Assembly (NCBI RefSeq): GCF_000250655.1
Contig: NC_016935.1
Span: 4,730,001-4,794,000, forward strand
DNA: 64,000 nucleotides
Direction of reading: 5' to 3'
From: Paenibacillus mucilaginosus 3016
GTDB taxonomy: Bacteria; Bacillota; Bacilli; Paenibacillales; NBRC-103111
Shown here piece after piece: positions 1-7,778 of the stretch (position 1 is its first letter; the number at the start of each line of letters is the position of its first letter). The position numbers and the translations under genes are program-made. A model generated the notes under the pieces. It did no database searches. It saw only the letters and a list, made by a program, of their open reading frames with translations, and had not been told where the DNA came from.

Positions 1-2753
1 GCAGGCAGCTCGCGGGACAAGACCTCTCTCAGCTTTGCCGGGTGGAGTGTTCCCTCCGAAGTCACGTAGGCGCAGAGCACGGATTGACCGGTCCCATCCT
101 CCCGGGCGGCGACCACGGCCTCGCGGATCGACGGCTCGGCCTGCTTCAGCCGGTACTCCACTTCAGCCGGTTCGATCCGGTACCCGCGCACCTTGACCTG
201 CTGGTCAATCCGGCCCAGGTAGACGATATTCCCGTCAGGCAGCCGCTTGGCGAGGTCTCCCGAACGGTACAGCCGGCCGCCGGGCTCGAACGGGTTCCCG
301 ACGAATTTGTCCGCAGTGAGTTCGGGACGGTTCAGGTATTCCCTGGCCAGGCCGTCGCCGGCGATGCACAGCTCTCCCGCCACGCCGACCGGTACCTGCC
401 GGAGATCCGCATCCACGATGTAGACGCGGTGGTTCGGCAGCGGAGTCCCGATCGGCACCTCGAAGAACGCCTCCAGTGCTCCCTCGGGGGACCAGACTGT
501 GGTGCAGATGGAGTCTTCCGTCGGTCCGTACGCATTGTAATAGCGCACCTGATCCTTCCACCGGTGCACCAGATCCGGGGACGCCGCAGAACCGGCCGTG
601 ATCAGTCTGGCCAGCGTCGGCATCCGCTCCGGCTCCAGGTGGACGGCATAGGCCGGCGGCAGCGTCGCGGTCGTGATGCCCTGCTTCGTTACATACGCTT
701 CGAACGACCTGTAGTTGGTGATATCCGATGGCGAAGGCAGACATACGGCCGCCCCGGAGAAGAGTGCCATATAGATCTCCCACCCGGAGGCGTCGAACGA
801 AGCGCTGGCGAACTGCACGATCCGGTCCTCTTCCCGAATTCCCAGGGTATGCCGGAAGAAAGGCTGGAGGTTGCACAGCCCGCGGTGCCGGACTACGACG
901 CCTTTGGGCCTGCCCGTCGTTCCGGAGGTATAGATGACATAGGCCGGCGCATCGGGTCCCCCCGCAGAAGAAAGATCCGGGGTGCCGGAGATCCGCGAAG
1001 CTCCGTCCTCCAAGGGGATGCGGCCGCCGTCAAACGGAACGTTCTCCAGCACGTGAGCCTGCCCGAGCAGCAGCTTCGCTCCCGAATCCCCGAGCATGAA
1101 GGCGATCCGCTCCTGCGGATACTCGGGATCCACCGGGACATAGGCTCCGCCTGCCTTCAGGACGGCCAGCATGCCGACGATGAGCTCCGCGGAGCGTTCG
1201 GCCATGATGGCGGCATGATCTCCATCCTGCATGCCGTGCTGCCGCAGGGTAAGAGCCAGAGCGTCGGCCCGCTCGTTCAGCTCCCGGTAGCTCAGCTTCC
1301 GCTCGCCGTATACGACAGCGGTGTGCTCCGGCGTACGGCGGACCTGCTCCTCGAAGAGCCCGTGGATGGTGCTTCCCGCAGGGTACGGGGCTGCGGTCCG
1401 GTGAAATGCGGCAAGCTGCGCCTCCTCCTCCGCATCGAGGACGGACAAGTCGGCAAGCGGCAGGTCCGGGTGCTCCGCCATCCGCCCCATCAGGGTCAGC
1501 AGGCGTCGGCTCATCCGTGCGATCTCCTCTTCCCCGAAGAGCGACGTTCTGTAATCGAAGTGGAGCCGGAGCAGCTCATCATCGCCCACCTCTTCCACCC
1601 GCAGAAGCACATCGTTGATCTCATGCCCGCAAAAATCCGTCTGAAACCCCGCCGTGAGGTCACCGTAACGCAGGCTTTTGACCGGACGGTATTCGATGGC
1701 GGCATCAAACAGCCGGTTCAGCCCCGGGGTGCCGTGAAGCTCCCTCAGCTCCCGGATCAGCCGGTTATACGGATATTTCTGATGGCGCAGCATGCCGGCC
1801 TGCTCCTTCGCCGTGCTGCGAAGCAGCCCTGCGGCACTGGCAGCGGGATCGATCCCGATCCGGGCTGCGGCGGTGCTGGCGAACATGCCGATGCGCTCCT
1901 TATCCCGGGGGCCCGTCCGGTTCATATAGATCGTCCCGACCGTGATGTCCCGGGATCCGGTAACCTTATGGAGATAGAGCGAATAAGCCGCGAAGATCAA
2001 GGTGAACAAGCTCACTTGATGCGTCCGGCATGTCTCCTTCAGTGTTTCATAGAGTTCGCGGTCCAGGGTCGCCGTATACCGTTTAGCCGATGTGTCCTCC
2101 CCGGCTGTCGAGCGCGGCTTGAGCTCTCCCCCCTCGGGCAGGCTGCGGAATTTGTTCAGCCAGTACTGGCGGTCCTTCGCCCGGCGTTCCGAGGCTTCAT
2201 AGGCCTCTTCGGCGGGAAGGGAATCCAGGAAGGCCGGTTTCGGATCTATGGCGGCATCGCCCTGGGTCAGAAGCATATACCGCTCCAGAATCCGGTCCCC
2301 GATGAGCTGGCACGACATGCCGTCGAAGGCGATATGATGCGCCCTGAAATGCAGCCAATGCTCCGACTCCCCGATCTTCAGTACGGAGAAGGAATACAGT
2401 TCCGCGTCCAGCCACGGGAGCGGGGTCCGGTTGCGCTCATCGATCCAGGCTTCGGCGCTCTCCCTTCCGCCTTCCCCAAGGAAGGTCAGGCAGGGCACGT
2501 GAAGCTGTTCCGCAGGCGGCTGAAGATACTGCCATGGCCCTTCTTCGCCGGCAGCGATCCGAAGATGAAACGCATCGTTCTCCCGGATCACCCCGCATAC
2601 CGCCTGCTGCAGCAGGCCTTCATCCAGCGTGCCGTCGATCACGAGCCTGCCGGCGATCCATGCGGCCGTCGTTCCCGGAAAGAGTTGTTCCGTATACCAG
2701 ATTCTCTGCTGGGCTTCTGTAAGCGCTGTTCTTTTCGTTGTCTCGGATTTCAA
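1..2753 (-). CDS. Nonribosomal peptide synthetase, condensation plus Phe-type adenylation domain (3' end off window)
   Basis: This is the start of a modular peptide synthetase that runs off the left edge; 917 codons are visible without a stop. Residues about 10-430 form a condensation domain with the active-site motif HHIAFDG near base 2320. Residues about 450-917 form an adenylation domain with the A3 motif YTSGTTGRPKG and the later motifs NAYGPTE and GELCIAGDGLAREY. The substrate-pocket residues read Asp654, Ala655, Trp658, Thr697, Ile718, Ala720, Ala741, Ile749 and Cys750, which is the gramicidin S synthetase GrsA code for phenylalanine (the last Lys is outside the window). A TTG start at 2753 is chosen because an AGGGGAGAG ribosome site lies 7-8 bases upstream and LTEAQQRIWY, a typical condensation-domain start, follows. 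An N-terminal condensation domain means that this protein is an elongation, not an initiation, subunit unless it is acylated. The product is unknown. Confidence 0.93.
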   Translation of the reverse strand, partial: MKSETTKRTALTEAQQRIWYTEQLFPGTTAAWIAGRLVIDGTLDEGLLQQAVCGVIRENDAFHLRIAAGEEGPWQYLQPPAEQLHVPCLTFLGEGGRESAEAWIDERNRTPLPWLDAELYSFSVLKIGESEHWLHFRAHHIAFDGMSCQLIGDRILERYMLLTQGDAAIDPKPAFLDSLPAEEAYEASERRAKDRQYWLNKFRSLPEGGELKPRSTAGEDTSAKRYTATLDRELYETLKETCRTHQVSLFTLIFAAYSLYLHKVTGSRDITVGTIYMNRTGPRDKERIGMFASTAAARIGIDPAASAAGLLRSTAKEQAGMLRHQKYPYNRLIRELRELHGTPGLNRLFDAAIEYRPVKSLRYGDLTAGFQTDFCGHEINDVLLRVEEVGDDELLRLHFDYRTSLFGEEEIARMSRRLLTLMGRMAEHPDLPLADLSVLDAEEEAQLAAFHRTAAPYPAGSTIHGLFEEQVRRTPEHTAVVYGERKLSYRELNERADALALTLRQHGMQDGDHAAIMAERSAELIVGMLAVLKAGGAYVPVDPEYPQERIAFMLGDSGAKLLLGQAHVLENVPFDGGRIPLEDGASRISGTPDLSSAGGPDAPAYVIYTSGTTGRPKGVVVRHRGLCNLQPFFRHTLGIREEDRIVQFASASFDASGWEIYMALFSGAAVCLPSPSDITNYRSFEAYVTKQGITTATLPPAYAVHLEPERMPTLARLITAGSAASPDLVHRWKDQVRYYNAYGPTEDSICTTVWSPEGALEAFFEVPIGTPLPNHRVYIVDADLRQVPVGVAGELCIAGDGLAREYLNRPELTADKFVGNPFEPGGRLYRSGDLAKRLPDGNIVYLGRIDQQVKVRGYRIEPAEVEYRLKQAEPSIREAVVAAREDGTGQSVLCAYVTSEGTLHPAKLREVLSRELP

Positions 2754-3060
2754 TCAGGTTCTCTCCCCTATGTATGCTGTTAGTTGGATGATGAAACAGG
2801 AAATGGAAACAGACAGGAAGGTCAATCTCAAGAACTGCGGGGTTGGGGTGCTGTTGATTGCGGCGTAGTGATGCCGAAGTACATGCGGTGTTGGTGATGG
2901 GCAGAATGCTGTCAGATCATGCTGAAGAATGGTGTTTACCACAAATCATATCACAGGCCTTTCCACTTTGATGCGAATATACTATAATTTAACATTCCTT
3001 TAACCATTTCTTTACGGAATGAGGTTGGAGCGGCATTGCCCCTCTTCGCTGTATAAGTCA
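2754..3060. other. Intergenic region upstream of the NRPS
   Basis: No gene is apparent. The stretch holds the NRPS leader. At 2983-2996 it carries an AT-rich 14-base element that is repeated exactly upstream of the lipase gene (3806-3819). Confidence 0.5.
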
Positions 3061-3098
3061 AAAAGGTCACCCGAACTCCAGCGGAGCCAAGTGACCTT
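3061..3098 (-). terminator. Rho-independent terminator of the lipase gene
   Basis: Read on the minus strand, AAGGTCAC pairs with GTGACCTT around a GC-rich loop and is followed by a T run. It lies about 55 bases after the lipase stop codon. Confidence 0.75.
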
Positions 3099-3152
3099 CC
3101 ATTTTAATGTAAAAATTGATCTCTCTCCAGCGTCTATCTTCGATGGGTATTG

Positions 3153-3764
3153 CTATTCTTCCAAAGCCGTTTGGATCAGCTGGTTCACCTGGGAGCTGAA
3201 AATCAGGCCGATGTGCGAAACGCCGGAGATCCGGATATTATTGGCGCCGTTCAGGATGGAGAGATAGTTCGCGACGATCGTGTCGCTTGTCGAGTAAATC
3301 GACGTGACATTCACGCCGGCCGGGGCATCGCTTGTTGTCAGACGGTTCGCGCCGCCAAGTGTAATGAGCTTGTCCACTTTCGAAGCGTCGTCCCGGTTCA
3401 GGATGTAATACAAGCTGTTGGCTCCGCCCATGCTGTGGGCGACAATATTCACCTTCGTGTGGCCGGTTTTGCTCAGGACATCGTCCACGAAGCTTGCGAT
3501 GGCTGCGGAGTTCAGAAGCTGGTTGCCCTGTTTGCTTGGAAGATCGATCGCATACAGTTCATCGCTGGTCCAGCCCTGTTTTTGCAGGTAATATTTGATA
3601 TAAGCAAAATTGCTGTCCGACCCGCTCAATCCGTGAACGAACACGACGGGCGTGCGGGCGGTAGGTTCGGCGGCCTCCGCTTTGGACGGCGGCATGCTGA
3701 GCAGCACCGTAAAGGCCATGAGCATGCAGGTCAGAATGACGGAGATCCATTTCCTGTTTTTCAT
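3153..3764 (-). CDS. Secreted lipase, family I.4 (Bacillus LipA/EstA type)
   Basis: A small extracellular triacylglycerol lipase/esterase of about 203 residues, the usual size for Bacillus subtilis LipA-type lipases. It begins with a signal peptide (basic start, hydrophobic core, AEAA cleavage region near residue 30). Numbered from the first of two adjacent ATGs, the oxyanion segment VFVHGLSG is at 42-49, the nucleophile Ser112 sits in AHSMGG (the Ala replaces the usual first Gly, as in LipA), the acid is Asp162 in YSTSDTIV, and the base is His185 in SGVSHIGL. The second ATG (3764) is better spaced from AGGGAGAT than the first (3767). It is monocistronic, with its own terminator. The family assignment is firm; the natural substrate is not known. 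Confidence 0.95.
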   Translation of the reverse strand: MKNRKWISVILTCMLMAFTVLLSMPPSKAEAAEPTARTPVVFVHGLSGSDSNFAYIKYYLQKQGWTSDELYAIDLPSKQGNQLLNSAAIASFVDDVLSKTGHTKVNIVAHSMGGANSLYYILNRDDASKVDKLITLGGANRLTTSDAPAGVNVTSIYSTSDTIVANYLSILNGANNIRISGVSHIGLIFSSQVNQLIQTALEE

Positions 3765-3805
3765 CATTCCATCTCCCTATGTATTTGATAACGAACGAAA
3801 TCGAT

Positions 3806-3819
3806 TATAATTTAACATT
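3806..3819 (-). promoter_or_regulatory. Probable -10 region of the lipase gene, shared 14-base element
   Basis: On the minus strand the element reads AATGTTAAATTATA and continues into TATAAT about 40 bases before the lipase start. The same 14 bases occur at 2983-2996 upstream of the NRPS. The -35 is poor. Confidence 0.4.
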
Positions 3820-4044
3820 GGTAGAAAAAAATAGGAACGATGGGCCCACTTTATTACATCTCCAGCACTATATTGGTAAAATATTGAAGACCTTCTGTAT
3901 CCGGCACGGATACTGTGCCTGGCTTTATGTCATGCATGGATGAGCTTGGCAATAAACCCTTGATATGTTTATGGGACAGGCCTATACTCGTATGGGGGAC
4001 GAATTTTTTGTCGCCACACGAGGCTGAGGGAGAGTAGTCATTCG

Positions 4045-4713
4045 ATGAGGAAAATGATGATGGTTTCCGTTATGGGGTTATCCGTTCTGTTCGGAGCGGG
4101 GGCCGGAGTGTATGCCGGGGCCAACCTGGAAGAAATCAAGGCCTATTTGAACAACGATATTAAAGTCAAGGTAAACGGCCAAACGGTTCAGCTGCTCGAC
4201 GAGCAGGGAAGCGTTGTCACTCCGATTACATACGATGGCAGCACCTATTTGCCCGCCAGGGCGATTGCGAGCGCTTTGAATGTAGCTGTGGATTATGACG
4301 CGGCCACGAACAGCGTGCTCTTCGGGGAAAAGGTGGATGGCGTGCCGGTCAACGCCGTTCAGACCTTCTCCAGCGCGATTAAAGATCCGGGCTTAACGAA
4401 ATATAAGAATAAAGATTACCAGGAAGTCATCCGGGATACGATCAATAACGGATCCAACTTCTCGCTGTATCCCAAAGAAAAATACCAGACGCTTTACCTT
4501 CAGGCAGCCGCCCTTGGGGCCGATGTGCAGTTGAAAGTGGAGGATGATAACGGCCGTCTCCTCAAACAGGATACGATCACGGCGGCAGACGGGCTGAAGA
4601 CCATCGAAGTGAATATCAGCGGGCAGGAGAGAGTAGTCGTGTTCTACAAGTATGAGAATAGACAGGGCTTGAACGGCATCTTTGTCCCTCTTACCACCTC
4701 CTACTATAAGTAA
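4045..4713 (+). CDS. Secreted stalk-domain (copper amine oxidase N-terminal-like) protein
   Basis: A 222-residue exported protein. Residues 1-25 form a signal peptide. Residues about 38-100 match the short copper-amine-oxidase N-terminal/stalk domain common in Paenibacillus surface proteins: a VKVNGQTVQL start, a TYLPARAIASALN motif and a final NSVLFG strand. The C-terminal half (about 105-222) is an all-beta-looking region with no family I recognise. GAGGGAGAG upstream serves as ribosome site. The gene stands alone between a divergent lipase and a terminator. Stalk domains are thought to mediate protein or wall contacts; no enzyme function can be assigned. Confidence 0.75.
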   Translation: MRKMMMVSVMGLSVLFGAGAGVYAGANLEEIKAYLNNDIKVKVNGQTVQLLDEQGSVVTPITYDGSTYLPARAIASALNVAVDYDAATNSVLFGEKVDGVPVNAVQTFSSAIKDPGLTKYKNKDYQEVIRDTINNGSNFSLYPKEKYQTLYLQAAALGADVQLKVEDDNGRLLKQDTITAADGLKTIEVNISGQERVVVFYKYENRQGLNGIFVPLTTSYYK

Positions 4714-4791
4714 TCATGCCTGGTAGGCCGCGCTCCCGATAGACAGGTACTTCGGCCGTGCAGAAATGATGCAGCTGATGCAGCATACAGC

Positions 4792-4831
4792 AAGAGGACC
4801 GGACAGGCTTCCCTGTTCGGTCCTCTTTTTT
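4792..4831 (+). terminator. Strong rho-independent terminator
   Basis: A 16-base-pair stem with one G-T pair, AAGAGGACCGGACAGG against CCTGTTCGGTCCTCTT, has a CTTC loop and is followed by six T residues. It ends the stalk-domain gene, and the converging membrane-protein gene stops on its edge. Confidence 0.9.
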
Positions 4832-5492
4832 ATTTCGTGATCCACTCGGCGAGTTTCGATGCTTTTTTATACAGTGCAAAGCAGATGATCAAGAAAAGGA
4901 CTGGAATAATCGATTGAATCGTTACTCCCGCATCGAATGTTTTCATAAGTCCCAGCATAAGCAAAAGCAATAGAGCCATCGTACCTTTAACCAGCAGATG
5001 GAACATGATAAGAGACAATATGAATTTCAAGAAGATCTCCACCATGATGACCCATTGGTCTTCGCGTGGTGTTATTTCCAATTCCGGCTCGGCCATCCGG
5101 CGTGCGAACCGTGGGGCATAAATAAGCAAGCCCGCACCCACCAAGGCCTGGGCGATTCCTTCGAGAGCCTCCCCTGACTTGGCAGCCAGATGAGGAAGCG
5201 TGTAATCGGATAAAATCAAAGCGCCGGGCAGCCAAAGGATGATGTCCAACATCCCTGTAATCAGCAAATAGATACCGTACAGCCTGAATGTAACCTTGAT
5301 GGCCGAGAAGTATGTAATCGGGTTTTTGCTTGGTTGATTGGTATGGTCTATGATCCCGCTGCGTCGATTATACCTTAAGTCCGGTGCTCCCTGGAACTTT
5401 CGGCTTGAAAGATTCGTCAGATTAGGAAGGAATGTCAGCTCGTACGCCCCGACAGGCAGAGGACTATCCGTACGGAAGGGGGAATCAAGCAT
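4830..5492 (-). CDS. Hypothetical integral membrane protein
   Basis: An open frame of up to 220 codons whose last about 160 residues contain four hydrophobic segments (near residues 68-93, 108-125, 148-183 and 193-212), so it is probably a small polytopic membrane protein. I do not recognise the family. The start is uncertain. The first ATG (5492) has no ribosome site, the N-terminal 55 residues are not membrane-like, and a TATAAT sequence inside that part (minus strand, near 5371) suggests the true start may lie further in, perhaps at a rare start codon near 5330-5250. Its first ATG overlaps the divergent ATG of the next gene in a shared CATG. Confidence 0.5.
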   Translation of the reverse strand: MLDSPFRTDSPLPVGAYELTFLPNLTNLSSRKFQGAPDLRYNRRSGIIDHTNQPSKNPITYFSAIKVTFRLYGIYLLITGMLDIILWLPGALILSDYTLPHLAAKSGEALEGIAQALVGAGLLIYAPRFARRMAEPELEITPREDQWVIMVEIFLKFILSLIMFHLLVKGTMALLLLLMLGLMKTFDAGVTIQSIIPVLFLIICFALYKKASKLAEWITK

Positions 5493-6249
5493 GATTGTAA
5501 GAAAATGGGCAAGCGCCTATTTCACCTCCATGTTCTTCATCCTGGTGTTATCCCTGCCCTATGCCGTGGGCACAAACAGTCCGTACGCCCTCCGAGACTA
5601 CTTCGGCTGGGCTTCTATCGTGGGGGTTTATGTGGTTCCCTCAACCTTCTTGTACGGATCACTGGTTTCGCTGGCGATCGATGCATTCACCGCCAGGTTC
5701 AAATTTCAGGGTCCGGCTGAATATCTGATCTCCGGTTTCCTGCATACCGGTTTCGGTTTTCTCTTCGGCGCGCTGCTGTCTTCCTCCCTCTTCAGCATCT
5801 ATGGAGCTTCGGCTGCGCTGCTGTACTTCATGATCGACCGGGGAATCAAGCTGCTGGGCCCTCGGCTTCGACGCAAAGTGATAGTGTCCCTCTTGGCGGC
5901 CCCATTGTTCCTCATGGCGCTGATCGGCTGGAGTATCTTTCTCACTTCTCCTCCGGAGAAGGACTTCACTGCGGAAGAAGCGGTCCGATTCGCCACATCA
6001 TCGACAGGAACGATTACGGATTTGTTCCCGAAGGAAGCCGGAACCGTGAAGGTCAAAGCGGGGGAATACGAGGTGGAGCGCGAGACGGCGGTTTGGCCAT
6101 CCGCTGAGAAAGGGACATACGAGGTGCACTTCATCGAACGCTGGCGCAGCGGCATGGAGGCAGGAGAATGCCGGGATATCTATGAGGTGACCCGCAGCTC
6201 CATGACAGCCAAAGGCAGTGAGGGAACCGAACCGCCCTATCCCCGCTGA
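5491..6249 (+). CDS. Hypothetical membrane protein with C-terminal soluble domain
   Basis: A 252-residue protein of unknown function. Four hydrophobic segments occupy roughly the first 155 residues and a charged, probably extracytoplasmic domain of about 95 residues follows (after FLTSPPEKDF). The ATG at 5491 is chosen over an upstream in-frame GTG because GGAAGGGGG lies just ahead of it and the hydrophobic start (WASAYFTSMFFILVLSLPYA) begins there. It is divergent from the membrane gene at 4830-5492. The two could be a functional pair, but nothing in the sequence proves it. Confidence 0.65.
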   Translation: MIVRKWASAYFTSMFFILVLSLPYAVGTNSPYALRDYFGWASIVGVYVVPSTFLYGSLVSLAIDAFTARFKFQGPAEYLISGFLHTGFGFLFGALLSSSLFSIYGASAALLYFMIDRGIKLLGPRLRRKVIVSLLAAPLFLMALIGWSIFLTSPPEKDFTAEEAVRFATSSTGTITDLFPKEAGTVKVKAGEYEVERETAVWPSAEKGTYEVHFIERWRSGMEAGECRDIYEVTRSSMTAKGSEGTEPPYPR

Positions 6250-6263
6250 TGGCGAAAAGCACG

Positions 6264-6296
6264 AAAAGAGGCTGCCGGCCGGCAGCCTCTTTCCTG
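6264..6296. terminator. Bidirectional terminator
   Basis: AAAGAGGCTGCC pairs with GGCAGCCTCTTT around a four-base centre. T-rich flanks on both strands let it end the membrane gene (+) and the peptide gene at 6323 (-). Confidence 0.85.
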
Positions 6297-6322
6297 CTTA
6301 CTAATGCATGAGTGCAAACCCC

Positions 6323-6523
6323 TTACACCGAAATCGTCGTTCCGGTAGTGAACGTGACCGGTCTCATCGGACGCTCGAAGCGGTCTGCGCTTCTCAGCGC
6401 GCTGAGCTGGGCTGCGTTGAAGCCGAGCTTGGCGCCGAGCTGTTCGGGCTGCTCCGTAAGGGCAGACAGAGTGCTTGGGCTGCCGGCGATTTGGGACAGC
6501 AGCGTGTTGACTGCAGTTGTCAT
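6323..6523 (-). CDS. Small Thr-rich-tailed peptide, candidate modified-peptide precursor
   Basis: A 66-residue protein with a textbook ribosome site, AAGGAGGTGA, seven to eight bases before its ATG, so it is very probably translated. It has no signal peptide, membrane segment or cysteine. Residues 8-48 look like a compact helical leader (LLSQIAGSPSTLSALTE, then GFNAAQLSALRSADRF), in a pattern I associate with Nif11-type or LigA-type leaders of ribosomal peptides; that resemblance is weak. The last about 12 residues (PVTFTTGTTISV) are rich in Thr and Ser and would be a plausible O-glycosylation region. It is the last gene of a cassette with a GalNAc-transferase-like enzyme and a nucleotide-sugar enzyme, 59 bases after the latter and just ahead of the shared terminator. 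Its function is inferred only from this context. Confidence 0.75.
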   Translation of the reverse strand: MTTAVNTLLSQIAGSPSTLSALTEQPEQLGAKLGFNAAQLSALRSADRFERPMRPVTFTTGTTISV

Positions 6524-6582
6524 AGGTTTCTCACCTCCTTTCCCGCAGCCGGGGCCTCACGGCAGGCCGGCTTTCCTTACAT

Positions 6583-7764
6583 TCAGCGGTAAGCCACACG
6601 GCTGCGCTGCCCATCCCACCGGATATCGGGGAGCAGCACCGCCTCCTTCGCCCGGATGCGCTCCGCCCAGGGCTTCAGCCTGGCGATCATGCCCGCCAGC
6701 TCCCGGTCGACATCCTGCGAGGGCTGGTAGCCGAGGCGCAGCAGCTCCGCATGATCCGGCCGGTAGTGATGCTCTTCCAGCTCCCGGCGGGGATTCTCCA
6801 CATGCCGGATCTCCACCGGCAGCCCCAGCACTTCCGCCACAGAGGCGACCTTGTTCGCCCACTCATCCAGGCGGTACACGTTCTGGAACTGGTTCAGCAC
6901 ACGGTACTCCCCCTTGCGGGGCGGGTTCTCGACAGCGAGCGTGAGGCACTGCATGGAATCCTCCAAGGGCAGGAAGCCTCTCTGCTGGTGCCCCGAACCG
7001 TAAAGCGTCAGCGGGTGTCCGATGACCGCCTGACAGCAGAACCGGTTGACGATGGTGCCGAACGCCTGGTCGAAGTCCAGCCGGGTTGCGAGCCGTCCGT
7101 CGCTGCCCATGGCCTCCAGATGCGTGCCGAACACGACGCCCTGCATGATATCCGTCGCCGCCAGCTCCCACAGCTTGCAGGCGAACATGACGTTGTTGGA
7201 GCCGTGCACCTTGCTCCAGTGGTACCACGAGCCCGCCTGGCGTGGGAACGGCAGCCGGTCCTTCCTTCCCCGGAATTCGACCTCGAAGAAGCCTTCCGGG
7301 ATATCAAGGTTCGGCGTTCCGTATTCCCCCATCGTGCCCAGCTTAACCAGATGGGCGTCCGGCACGTGCTCTTTCATCGCGAACAGCAGATGGAACGTGG
7401 AAGTCAGGTTATTGGTCTGCACGAACACCGCATGCTCCACATCGATGGCCGAATAAGGCGCCGAAGGGCATTCGCCCAGATGAACCACAGCGTCCGGCCG
7501 GAATTCCCGGACGATCTCCTCGACGAAAGGATAGCTGCGCAGGTCCCCTTCCCAGTACTTCAGCTCCCGGCCGTACCTTTCCTGGAACGCCTGCAGACGC
7601 TCCTTGATCCCGGCGACGGGAATCGCGCTCCACGAGCCCATCTCCTCCACCCACTGCCGCCGGAACCCGTTGTCCACGCCCGCCACTTCATGTCCCCGGA
7701 TCGTAAGGGCCTGGGCCAGCGACCAGCCCAGATAGCCGTCCGCGCCGGCGATTAGTATTTTCAT
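6583..7764 (-). CDS. UDP-sulfoquinovose synthase-like NDP-sugar enzyme (SQD1/SqdB family)
   Basis: A 393-residue extended SDR enzyme. It has the Rossmann start MKILIAGADGYLGWSLA, an unusually exact SQD1-type block LVKLGTMGEYGTPN (Thr144, Glu147), the Tyr181-x3-Lys185 pair, RGFLPLEDSMQC, NPRRELEEHHY and a C-terminal LPDIRW. These positions match the plant SQD1 catalytic Thr-Tyr-Lys with an offset of one residue. SQD1 converts UDP-glucose plus sulfite to UDP-sulfoquinovose. The start at 7764 is used because AGAGGGG is correctly spaced from it but touches the upstream ATG at 7773. It follows the glycosyltransferase by 14 bases. The product may be sulfoquinovose or a related acidic sugar; no SQDG-type lipid transferase is present here. 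Confidence 0.85.
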   Translation of the reverse strand: MKILIAGADGYLGWSLAQALTIRGHEVAGVDNGFRRQWVEEMGSWSAIPVAGIKERLQAFQERYGRELKYWEGDLRSYPFVEEIVREFRPDAVVHLGECPSAPYSAIDVEHAVFVQTNNLTSTFHLLFAMKEHVPDAHLVKLGTMGEYGTPNLDIPEGFFEVEFRGRKDRLPFPRQAGSWYHWSKVHGSNNVMFACKLWELAATDIMQGVVFGTHLEAMGSDGRLATRLDFDQAFGTIVNRFCCQAVIGHPLTLYGSGHQQRGFLPLEDSMQCLTLAVENPPRKGEYRVLNQFQNVYRLDEWANKVASVAEVLGLPVEIRHVENPRRELEEHHYRPDHAELLRLGYQPSQDVDRELAGMIARLKPWAERIRAKEAVLLPDIRWDGQRSRVAYR

Positions 7765-7778
7765 AACTTTCATCCCCT

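Noticed and set aside
42..2783. A 913-codon plus-strand open frame
   Set aside because: It is the exact antisense shadow of the NRPS, whose motifs read on the minus strand; the plus-strand protein has no recognisable motif and an Arg/His-rich composition.
5338..5490. 51-codon extension of the plus-strand membrane protein
   Set aside because: It lies ahead of a much better ribosome site at 5491 and overlaps the opposite-strand gene.
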